DNA of 9,991 nt from an uncultured Lachnospiraceae bacterium (GTDB lineage: Bacteria > Bacillota > Clostridia > Lachnospirales > Lachnospiraceae). The DNA lies in NCBI GenBank assembly GCA_947565255.1, contig CANOFI010000066.1, forward strand, positions 1 through 9,991. The letters run 5' to 3'. The number at the start of each line of letters is the position of its first letter. Within the stretch, counting starts at the first letter, position 1. The notes beneath the pieces were generated by a model, which saw nothing but the letters and a program-made list of their open reading frames with translations, did not search any database and had not been told where the DNA came from. The position numbers and the translations under genes are program-made. Below, in pieces: positions 1 through 5,964 of the stretch.

Positions 1-822
1 CTTGACCGCCGTCTGGATGGCGTGGATGTCGCTCTGCTTGGACCGCAAGTTGGTGACACATACAGAAAAATAAACAAAGACATCCTTTCCTCTGGTGATA
101 TTTCCGCCACTGCGCAAGAATATTTTAATGAATGGTACGCCGATTCAGATGAAATATATGCATTTTTATACTATACGACGGAATCATCTCCGAGAGACGA
201 TAACTATTACTTCTACAATCAGGTAGGACGCTGGACACAATCCGGAAATAAACCAAGTTCCGTTTTACTGGATAACTACCCGCGTCTGGCTTCCGGCCGC
301 GGTTTCATCTGGTCCAGAACCATTCCGGTTATTTTTAAGGATTTTAAAAATATCATGATCGGCACAGGACCGGATACCTTTGTACTGAATTACCCGCATT
401 ATGACTACATCGACTTATTCCGGTGCGATTACATGGGAAAGATTATTACAAAACCGCACAGCTTATATTTACAGATTGGCACACAGACCGGATTTTTAAG
501 TCTTCTGGCTGTTTTGGCACTCTATGTGCTCTATTTAATCAACTGCATAAAATTGTACTGGAAGAGCAGCTTTACTACCCTTACATCAAAGGTCAGTGTC
601 GCGATTCTTGCCTCCATCAGCGGATATTTATTTTCTGGTATTACGAATGATTCAACGGTTACGTATTCCTTTGTATTCTGGGGTATGTTAGGAGTCGGCA
701 TCGCAGTGAACCGACTGGAAAAGAGACGCATACAGGAAGAAAAAGAAGCAGAGGAAAAGGCAGAACGCATAAAACAACAGAAACAGGAACGCGCTGCAAA
801 AAAACAAAACGCCAACGCATAA
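1..822 (+). CDS. O-antigen ligase/polymerase-like membrane protein, 3' part (5' end outside window)
   Basis: The reading frame is open from base 1 with no convincing start, so this is the C-terminal 273 residues of a longer protein. Seen: a long hydrophilic, probably extracytoplasmic loop, then a GRGFIWSRTIP segment, IGTGPDTFVLNYP, and KPHSLYLQIGTQTG leading into a membrane helix, with one or two more hydrophobic helices behind it. This order of motifs is typical of the Wzy/WaaL-like O-antigen ligase family (PF04932) in Firmicutes, multi-pass proteins that polymerise or transfer lipid-linked glycans at the outer face of the membrane. The last ~35 residues are a highly charged Glu/Lys/Arg/Gln tail, probably a cytoplasmic helix or coiled coil. 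It is the only + strand gene here and is followed by its own terminator. Exact substrate is unknown; polymerase versus ligase cannot be decided from this fragment. Confidence 0.8.
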   Translation, partial: LDRRLDGVDVALLGPQVGDTYRKINKDILSSGDISATAQEYFNEWYADSDEIYAFLYYTTESSPRDDNYYFYNQVGRWTQSGNKPSSVLLDNYPRLASGRGFIWSRTIPVIFKDFKNIMIGTGPDTFVLNYPHYDYIDLFRCDYMGKIITKPHSLYLQIGTQTGFLSLLAVLALYVLYLINCIKLYWKSSFTTLTSKVSVAILASISGYLFSGITNDSTVTYSFVFWGMLGVGIAVNRLEKRRIQEEKEAEEKAERIKQQKQERAAKKQNANA

Positions 823-846
823 AAAGGATTGCCATAAAAGCAATCC
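821..846 (-). terminator. Rho-independent terminator for the - strand genes
   Basis: A perfect 7-bp stem (GGATTGC at 826-832, GCAATCC at 840-846) with a 7-nt loop. Read on the - strand it is followed directly by TTTTT, so it should end transcription coming from the SPFH gene. On the + strand the stem is followed by CCCCT, so it lacks a U-tract in that direction. Confidence 0.7.
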
Positions 847-851
847 CCCTA

Positions 852-895
852 CAAAGCCGGCGGTGCCGACTGGCACCGCCGGGCTTTGCTTTTTA
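852..895 (+). terminator. Strong rho-independent terminator for the O-antigen ligase-like gene
   Basis: A long GC-rich hairpin: CAAAGCC (852-858) plus GGCGGTGCC (859-867), loop GACT, then GGCACCGCC (872-880), one unpaired G, and GGCTTTG (882-888), followed by CTTTTT. The U-tract lies on the + strand side only, so it serves the upstream + strand gene. Confidence 0.85.
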
Positions 896-963
896 ATTAA
901 AAATATTTTATCATCTCTTATCTTAGTGTTTATATCTACTCACATATATAAACTCATATTCTG

Positions 964-2316
964 CTATTGTATATCACCTTCATCAAAAATATCTCCGCAT
1001 TCCGGACAGAATTTCGGCGGATTTTTGGGGTCCTCTGGTGTCCAGCCGCATTTGTCACACCTGTATAACGGGGCACCCGCCGGCTTTTTTTTACCGCAGT
1101 TCATGCAGAACTTCCCCTGGTTGACAGTACCGCAGGAACACGTCCAGCCAACAGCCGGTTCCGGTTTTGCACTTCCGCATTCTACACAGAACTTTCCAGT
1201 ATTGGATGTTCCGCAGGCGCAGGTCCAGGAAGACGATGCCGGCGTTTTGGACTGTGCCGGCTGCTGCATCGGCTGAGGGGACTGCTGTACCGGCTGGGAC
1301 GCTTGCTGCTGCGCGCCCATCTGGAATAAATTCTGTGCATTCATTCCACCGGTCTGCTGTGCCATTCCCATACCCATAAATCCCATCATCGCGCCATTTT
1401 CATTTCCTGCTGCTGTCTTCATCGCCTCTGCCTGTGCGCCGACCAGTGTCGCAGCAGCCATGGTCGGATCACGCATAATAGCCGTTTTTTGCGCCTGTTT
1501 AATCATTTCAGCATCTTCCGGCGGAAGGGTAATCGGATTTAATGCGACAGAAATCACCTCAAGACCGCGAATCTCCCCCCACTTTTTTGTCAGCGCCTCG
1601 TTCATAGCCGTTGCAATTTCTTCTGCATGGCCGGGCAGGGCGCTTGGCCGCACTTCCATCTCTGAAATTTTAGCAAATGCAGGCTGCAGCGCACTGATAA
1701 ACTCTGTCTTTAACTGCGTCTCAATCTCTGTCCTCGAATACTGCCACTCAATATTGCCGCACACATTTGTATAGAATAACAGCGGATTGGCAATTTTGTA
1801 AGAATATACGCCGCTGCAGCGCACCGACACATCAATGTCCAATCCGATTTTATTGTCTACCACACGAAATGGAATCGGATTCGGCGTGCCAAACTTATTA
1901 TCAATTAACTCCTTTGTGTTAAAATAATACACTCTCTGATCCTTCCCGGTATCACCGCCATATGTAAAACGTTTTCCAATCTGCTTAAACGTATCAATAA
2001 TCGACTGCCCCAGGCTGCCCGCAAATATACTGGGCTCCGTTGACCGGTCATACGTAAATTCTCCGGGTTCTGCACAAACCTCAACGACCTTTCCCTGCTC
2101 AACAATCATCATACACTGTCCGTCCGCAACTGCAATCCCGGAACCATTTGAAATGATATTGTCACTCCCTTTTGTATTGGAGGAACGCTCCCCCGTCCGC
2201 TTTTGTCCTTTTACAACCATAATGTCTTTATCTATGGCTTCGCAATAAAAGAACTCTTTCCACTGGTCCGCCATTGAACTTCCTAGCGCACCCATACCTG
2301 CTTTAATTAATCCCAT
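964..2316 (-). CDS. SPFH-domain protein with three C-terminal metal-binding knuckles (YdjI-like)
   Basis: A 450-residue protein. Residues ~1-40 carry the start typical of this family (MGLIKAGMG..., ADQWKEFFYCEAID), residues ~40-300 form the SPFH/band-7 core, and an Ala/Met/Gln/Pro-rich linker follows to ~363. The tail holds two near-identical 27-residue units of the form WTCxCGTxNxGKFCxxCG (cysteines 366/368/377/380 and 393/395/404/407). A third knuckle follows, CDKCGW...FCPECGD (420/423/437/440), which resembles the short rubredoxin-like ribbon of rubrerythrins. No signal peptide or clear membrane helix is seen, so it is probably cytoplasmic or membrane-associated. Family knowledge: B. subtilis YdjI is an SPFH protein of the pspA-ydjGHI envelope-stress operon. 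The start is well supported by AAAGGAG six bases upstream of the ATG. It is the last gene of the - strand set and ends at the terminator at 821-846. Such proteins are often annotated as 'virion core protein', a misleading label. Confidence 0.88.
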   Translation of the reverse strand: MGLIKAGMGALGSSMADQWKEFFYCEAIDKDIMVVKGQKRTGERSSNTKGSDNIISNGSGIAVADGQCMMIVEQGKVVEVCAEPGEFTYDRSTEPSIFAGSLGQSIIDTFKQIGKRFTYGGDTGKDQRVYYFNTKELIDNKFGTPNPIPFRVVDNKIGLDIDVSVRCSGVYSYKIANPLLFYTNVCGNIEWQYSRTEIETQLKTEFISALQPAFAKISEMEVRPSALPGHAEEIATAMNEALTKKWGEIRGLEVISVALNPITLPPEDAEMIKQAQKTAIMRDPTMAAATLVGAQAEAMKTAAGNENGAMMGFMGMGMAQQTGGMNAQNLFQMGAQQQASQPVQQSPQPMQQPAQSKTPASSSWTCACGTSNTGKFCVECGSAKPEPAVGWTCSCGTVNQGKFCMNCGKKKPAGAPLYRCDKCGWTPEDPKNPPKFCPECGDIFDEGDIQ

Positions 2317-2378
2317 AATAATCTCCTTTCACATACTTTTTTCTTTGGGTAACTGCAAATGCTTCCATACTATAATCA

Positions 2379-2392
2379 GTTTGATGTCAAAC
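2379..2392. promoter_or_regulatory. Operator-like palindrome upstream of the SPFH gene
   Basis: The inverted repeat GTTTGA-TG-TCAAAC lies 63-76 bases upstream of the SPFH start. It has perfect 6-bp arms and a 2-bp centre. On the - strand it contains TTGACA, but no good -10 box lies 16-18 bases downstream of that, so it fits a protein-binding site at least as well as a promoter element. Function is inferred only from symmetry and position. Confidence 0.3.
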
Positions 2393-2416
2393 ATATGTTC
2401 TGAATATGGTATTTGT

Positions 2417-2473
2417 CTAATTACCCCTTTTTATCATCATTAATTCTGCTTTCAAAAGACCGTCTCCTTCCAT
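2417..2473 (-). CDS. Possible 18-residue leader ORF upstream of the SPFH gene
   Basis: In the 237-base gap before the SPFH gene, an ATG at 2473 is preceded by AGGAG with six bases of spacing, a good ribosome binding site. It opens an 18-codon frame (MEGDGLLKAELMMIKRGN) ending in TAG. A TATAAT box (2503 to 2498, - strand) lies just upstream, although no good -35 hexamer accompanies it. It could be a real small protein, a leader peptide, or a chance ORF. Nothing is recognised in the sequence. Confidence 0.25.
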   Translation of the reverse strand: MEGDGLLKAELMMIKRGN

Positions 2474-2497
2474 ATACTTCTCCTGAAGCTGAATTAA

Positions 2498-2503
2498 ATT
2501 ATA
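2498..2503 (-). promoter_or_regulatory. Possible -10 box upstream of the SPFH gene
   Basis: A perfect TATAAT on the - strand in the gap between the TPM and SPFH genes. The hexamer 17 bases upstream (CTGGTA) matches TTGACA poorly, and the area is AT-rich, so this is a weak call. If real, it would start a transcript that includes the 18-codon ORF and the SPFH gene. Confidence 0.3.
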
Positions 2504-2553
2504 TAACAATATTAATCATATACCAGTACTCCATTCCATGTGATGCGGACTGT

Positions 2554-3372
2554 CTAAAACTTGCCGCCTCTTCCGCCTCCGCCTCGGCTTCCGCTGCTTC
2601 TTCCGCCTCCTCCGGAGCTGGAACTGGAGCTGCTCTTTGGAATAGCTGTCTTTGTTGTATTGGAATACAAATACAAATCCTGCTGGCTTGTCAGCACAAA
2701 GCTTCCCTGCTTAACATACTCCCTGGCAGCCGGCCTGGGCTTTGCCGTATTCATGCCGGATTTCATACCGAGAACAATAATCAGCGCGAGTACGATGGAA
2801 GCTCCTATGGCAATGCCAAAATATTTCAGCATTTTTGCGGTTGTTACAACCGGATGATCATCGCCATAAGGCTTGCCCTTGTCATATGCCTTCAAAAAAA
2901 GCTCTAAATCATCCAGATATCCCGAAAAACCTTCTGCAAATTTATCGTCCTTGAGTTTTTCCAGCATGCGGTCCGTAATATATTCCGAACCATAATCATT
3001 GACAGCAACATTGGCCTCTCCTTCAATATACATATACCAGTCGCGCCCAATCAGACTGACCATCAAAATCATTCCACTGTTTTCCTCATCAAACCCATAG
3101 CCGTTATCCGCATAATAGCTTCTGGCGAATTCGCGGGCGCCCATACCTCCATTGGTATACTGTGTATAATCTCCCACAGTCAGTATGACAATATCCATGT
3201 TATAGTTATCAATCAGGTCATCAATTTTTTCCGCTAATTCCTCTTCCTCCGACTCCGACAAAAGACCTGCCCTGTCAACAACCCTTTCCCTGTATTCTGC
3301 ACTCGCGCCGACCGGAACCGCCGTAACAAACAGAAACAGCACCATCAATACGAACATAACTCTCTTTTTCAT
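2554..3372 (-). CDS. TPM-domain membrane protein (YdjH-like)
   Basis: A 272-residue protein. Residues 1-25 are a signal peptide (MKKR, hydrophobic core, likely cleavage after ASA). Residues ~31-165 match the TPM fold (PF04536): VVDRAGLLS..., a helix, then a strand-rich stretch with DIVILTV, GYGFDEENSGMILMVSL and a YMYIEG strand. A membrane helix spans ~182-203. The tail is basic and ends in a low-complexity Ser/Gly/Arg run from ~246, as in many TPM proteins. The TPM domain should therefore lie outside the membrane and the tail inside. The ATG at 3372 is chosen over an in-frame GTG at 3381 because AGGAGG (3386-3381) is spaced eight bases from the ATG and the GTG abuts it. It follows the zinc-ribbon gene by 12 bases and is the counterpart of B. 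subtilis ydjH. The precise activity is not established from sequence. Confidence 0.88.
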   Translation of the reverse strand: MKKRVMFVLMVLFLFVTAVPVGASAEYRERVVDRAGLLSESEEEELAEKIDDLIDNYNMDIVILTVGDYTQYTNGGMGAREFARSYYADNGYGFDEENSGMILMVSLIGRDWYMYIEGEANVAVNDYGSEYITDRMLEKLKDDKFAEGFSGYLDDLELFLKAYDKGKPYGDDHPVVTTAKMLKYFGIAIGASIVLALIIVLGMKSGMNTAKPRPAAREYVKQGSFVLTSQQDLYLYSNTTKTAIPKSSSSSSSGGGGRSSGSRGGGGRGGKF

Positions 3373-3380
3373 TCCAGCCA

Positions 3381-3386
3381 CCTCCT
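3381..3386 (-). promoter_or_regulatory. Ribosome binding site overlapping the upstream stop codon
   Basis: The sequence TAGGAGG on the - strand fuses the stop codon of the zinc-ribbon gene (TAG, 3387-3385) with a perfect AGGAGG Shine-Dalgarno for the TPM gene. Ribosomes ending the first gene would stand on the start site of the second, which suggests translational coupling. It also decides the TPM start as the ATG at 3372. Confidence 0.8.
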
Positions 3387-4473
3387 ATAACAGAAACCAT
3401 GCAATCGCGCTTGCAATTGCAGAAAATCCGACAGAAAAGCCTGCAAAAAGGCTCCAGAACCGCTTCCATGATATGGGAAGCTCGCCCACAAACTTCCCGG
3501 TCTGCCCGTTCATCGCAAACGTATACAGTTTTCCCTGATAGTTTGTATTCAAAATCCAGACCGGAAGCAGCGCATAACTGACCTTTCCCTGCTTTAGCCG
3601 CACATTGCTGTTTTTTACATTCACGGTCGCGTACCCTTTTACCGTATCGCGCATCAACTGCTCTACACTGGTCCTGATTCTCTGGTTCGCATGCGGCTTT
3701 CCCGCGTCTGCATCCACATCATATTTATCTGCCAGATATCCGGATAAATACATCGTTTCAAAATCAACCATCTCCTCATAACGGTACGGCTCAATCGCTT
3801 CCATATACGTATCATCCATTTTGGTGGAACCGTCCACCGGCACCTTCTCAAAATCCACGCCGCCCGCACGGTTTATTAAAAAATGATCGGTTTTTGTATA
3901 GCGGTAATTGCTGTCGCTCCAGGTATGAACCTTTGTTGCATTGTAGCTGATGTTGGAATCCGTATCACAGTCAAACAGCCAGAAAGGCACATAAATCCCC
4001 TGAATGCTTTCTATCCGCTGCTGCTGCAGAAAAAACTTCGGAAGAAGATACTTTCCTTTGCAATTTTGCCTAAATGCATCCTGCGCATCCTGTTTACTCT
4101 TTTTAAAGGGAATGACATAATCCGGTTTAAACATTCCGGACAACTGGTTCGGCATAACGGCCGGATTGTCACAATAGGGACATTTCGTTGCCGCCGTTGT
4201 GGCGTCTCCCACAATCTCTCCGCCGCACGACGGACAGATATAGCCCCGGAGGCTTTCCTGTTCGCCCTCCTTCCAGTTTCCGTTGCCCGACTCCGTGTCA
4301 TATGTTTCCCACTGCATTTCCGGCTGCTCCTGGCTTTGCAGCGTCTCATTGTACTGTTTGACCGTCTCCACGTCAAACCTGGTACCGCAGTATTCGCATG
4401 CCATCTGCTGTGCTTCACTGCTGAATTTCAGTCCGGCACCGCAGCAGGGGCACTTATACTCTGTTACGCTCAT
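3385..4473 (-). CDS. Double zinc-ribbon protein with a C-terminal membrane helix (YdjG-like)
   Basis: A 362-residue protein. The first zinc ribbon uses C8/C11 and C26/C29, and the second uses C80/C83 and C98/C101; an acidic/Gln-rich linker joins them. A long middle domain (~110-330) is rich in Tyr/Trp with PFKKSKQDAQDAF, GIYVPFWLFD and LLPVWILNTNYQGKLYTFAMNGQTG, features shared by the TFIIB-type zinc-ribbon proteins often mis-labelled as PriA-like helicases. A single hydrophobic helix at ~341-361 ends the protein, so it is probably tail-anchored with most of its mass in the cytoplasm. The start at 4473 has AAGGGAG six bases upstream. It is the first gene of the zinc-ribbon/TPM/SPFH set and corresponds to B. 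subtilis ydjG, a membrane partner of YdjH. No helicase motifs are present. Confidence 0.88.
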   Translation of the reverse strand: MSVTEYKCPCCGAGLKFSSEAQQMACEYCGTRFDVETVKQYNETLQSQEQPEMQWETYDTESGNGNWKEGEQESLRGYICPSCGGEIVGDATTAATKCPYCDNPAVMPNQLSGMFKPDYVIPFKKSKQDAQDAFRQNCKGKYLLPKFFLQQQRIESIQGIYVPFWLFDCDTDSNISYNATKVHTWSDSNYRYTKTDHFLINRAGGVDFEKVPVDGSTKMDDTYMEAIEPYRYEEMVDFETMYLSGYLADKYDVDADAGKPHANQRIRTSVEQLMRDTVKGYATVNVKNSNVRLKQGKVSYALLPVWILNTNYQGKLYTFAMNGQTGKFVGELPISWKRFWSLFAGFSVGFSAIASAIAWFLL

Positions 4474-4501
4474 GTTTTTCTCCCTTCTTTTTCATTTGTT
4501 C

Positions 4502-4507
4502 ATTATA
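4502..4507 (-). promoter_or_regulatory. Possible -10 box upstream of the zinc-ribbon gene
   Basis: The 80-base gap after the glycosyltransferase stop contains a perfect TATAAT on the - strand, about 30 bases before the zinc-ribbon start. The -35 region (GCATGG at 17-base spacing) is poor. No terminator separates the two genes, so the zinc-ribbon gene may also be reached by read-through from upstream. Confidence 0.3.
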
Positions 4508-4553
4508 CGATTCCTCCATTTATTCCATGCCGGAGAAACCCCGAAAACAATCT

Positions 4554-5873
4554 TTATCCTCTGCGCAGCCTGCGCATATTTTCCTCAAACAGCTTCTGAT
4601 TCATATAAATAAACAATGCCCTGCTATAAGAATAATTTTGAATCATCTGCGCCTCGCCGCATTCAGAAAATACATTATGATATTCGTCCACATAAATTTT
4701 TTCCATGGAAAAATCTTTTACATTCATAATATAATCACATAAGACAAGCTTTACCTGACTTTTCTGCGGCTCCGTCTCCTTCATTCCAGGATAATGCTCA
4801 TGCACATAAGCTCTGATATACTGTGCAAGTTCATCACACTGGTTTTCTTCTATACTAAACGTTTTTTTCTCTTCAAAAATATCGTCCAGCTTATGATAGG
4901 CACGGTCTTCATTGCGAAGCTTATACGCGTCCGCCCGGCCGCGCACCCCATACATGGCATCATCCATAGCAAAACGAATCGCTGCCGCAGAACAATGCTC
5001 TTCCCGGTACATACACTCATACAGGCTGTCAAAAACCGAATCCAGCATCTGCCGTGCAAAATCCTGCAGCTGTTCTTCCCTGATGTATTTCTGAAAAAAA
5101 TGAATGCGGTTCCGCACATTATAATAATTGACAAATACAGCATTGTTGCGGTTGCCTGCACCTTTTGTATGAAGCACCTTAGAAGCCCCATAAGCCGCCA
5201 CCCGGTATCCGGCGCACCTGATGCGGTAACCCCATTCCATATCATCCCAGTAAATAAAATTATCTTCCGGCATCAGCCCTGCCTTTTGTACCGCCTTGGC
5301 ACGCACCATTACGGAACAGGTCGCAACGGTATCACACTCCACCAGCTCCGGCAGTGTCCCGTCTTCATACGCATTGGCGCCGATTGTCTCCACAATATAA
5401 TGTTCAAAATCAATCGTAAGGCCAAACTGCTGGATATAATCCGGCTCTTCCATATGATACACCCGCGAGCCGAGCATACCGACCTCCTCATGGCTGTCCA
5501 TATATTCATAGAGTGTGCGCACTGCTGCCTCATCCACTAACACGTCGTTGTCCAGGCACATAATGTAGGGATGTCCGGCACTGAGCGCCGTCCGAATTCC
5601 AAGGTTGAATCCGCCTGAACCTCCCAGGTTTTCCTCGTTCTGTAAAAGAACGATACGCGGATTCTGTGTCCCCGAAGGGCTTATATGCTCTGCAAACCGT
5701 TCCTGTATCGCGGATACCGAATCATCCTCAGAAGCATTATCAACTACATAAATCTGATACTTTTCCATATCGGATTCCAAAACACTCTGAATACAGTTTA
5801 CCACATATTCTCTTTTGTTATAATTGCAGATTACAATCCCGACAGGCATACATTCATTCCTGGCCTTTTCCAT
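4554..5873 (-). CDS. Family 2 glycosyltransferase (GlfT/rhamnosyltransferase-like) with long C-terminal extension
   Basis: A 439-residue protein. Residues ~10-265 form a GT-A glycosyltransferase 2 domain: VGIVICNYNKREYV at the nucleotide-binding strand, VVDNASEDDS, NLGGSGGFNLGI, the metal-binding DND at 108-110, and the catalytic-base region YWDDMEWGYR at 208-217. HTKG and NYYNVRNR follow. The NLGGSGGFN and YYNVRN motifs recall galactofuranosyl- and rhamnosyl-transferases, so it probably adds a sugar from an activated nucleotide donor to a cell-surface glycan on the cytoplasmic side. Residues ~266-439 are a mostly charged, helical extension with no motif I recognise and no membrane helix. The ATG at 5873 has AGGGG five bases upstream. 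It lies 63 bases downstream of hydF without a terminator, yet has no evident link to hydrogenase assembly. Donor and acceptor are unknown. Confidence 0.85.
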   Translation of the reverse strand: MEKARNECMPVGIVICNYNKREYVVNCIQSVLESDMEKYQIYVVDNASEDDSVSAIQERFAEHISPSGTQNPRIVLLQNEENLGGSGGFNLGIRTALSAGHPYIMCLDNDVLVDEAAVRTLYEYMDSHEEVGMLGSRVYHMEEPDYIQQFGLTIDFEHYIVETIGANAYEDGTLPELVECDTVATCSVMVRAKAVQKAGLMPEDNFIYWDDMEWGYRIRCAGYRVAAYGASKVLHTKGAGNRNNAVFVNYYNVRNRIHFFQKYIREEQLQDFARQMLDSVFDSLYECMYREEHCSAAAIRFAMDDAMYGVRGRADAYKLRNEDRAYHKLDDIFEEKKTFSIEENQCDELAQYIRAYVHEHYPGMKETEPQKSQVKLVLCDYIMNVKDFSMEKIYVDEYHNVFSECGEAQMIQNYSYSRALFIYMNQKLFEENMRRLRRG

Positions 5874-5895
5874 AAAAACCCCTGTTCCTTCTGTT

Positions 5896-5964
5896 CCAGA
5901 ATAAAAACGCTTCTAAATCCAGAACAAAAAATATTTCTAATCCAAAACAGAAAATACTTCTAAA
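5896..5964. repeat. Three tandem copies of a 23-base unit across the hydF 3' end
   Basis: Copies lie at 5896-5918, 5919-5941 and 5942-5964. Each begins with CCA(G/A)AA, runs through an A-rich core, and ends with a TTCTAA-type segment. The second and third copies are identical at 19 of 23 positions; the first is more diverged and needs a one-base shift near its end. The third copy encodes the last residues of HydF, the second contains its stop codon (TAG, 5939-5937), and the first lies in the gap before the glycosyltransferase. Confidence 0.7.

Noticed and set aside
928..953. AT-only hairpin GTTTATAT/ATATAAAC after the SPFH stop
   Set aside because: The 8-bp stem is almost all A/T with a 10-base loop and no U-tract. 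The stronger hairpins at 821-895 explain termination better.
863..1276. A 137-codon + strand frame starting inside the terminator hairpin
   Set aside because: Its start lies in the terminator stem of the upstream gene, and it is antisense to the cysteine-rich tail of the SPFH gene.
2561..2640. Repetitive cytosine/guanine-rich tract resembling a microsatellite
   Set aside because: It simply encodes the Ser/Gly/Arg-rich C-terminal tail common in TPM-domain proteins.
2413..2907. A + strand frame rich in Ser and Ala
   Set aside because: The repetitive Ser/Ala stretch is the reverse complement of the Ser/Gly-rich tail codons of the TPM gene. No ribosome binding site or domain was seen.
3379..3381. 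In-frame GTG start for the TPM gene
   Set aside because: It abuts the AGGAGG Shine-Dalgarno; the ATG at 3372 has correct spacing and gives a standard signal peptide.
4474..4553. A sigma-W type promoter upstream of the zinc-ribbon gene
   Set aside because: The B. subtilis operon is sigma-W controlled and a CGTA is present on the - strand, but there is no TGAAAC-like -35 at 16-17 bases. The GAAAC nearby is on the other strand.
3883..4599. A 238-codon + strand frame opposite the zinc-ribbon gene
   Set aside because: Antisense to conserved zinc-ribbon coding sequence; its composition looks like a shadow and no family is recognised.
4794..5540. A 248-codon + strand frame opposite the glycosyltransferase
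   Set aside because: Fully antisense to a well-supported GT2 gene, and its translation shows no recognisable motif.
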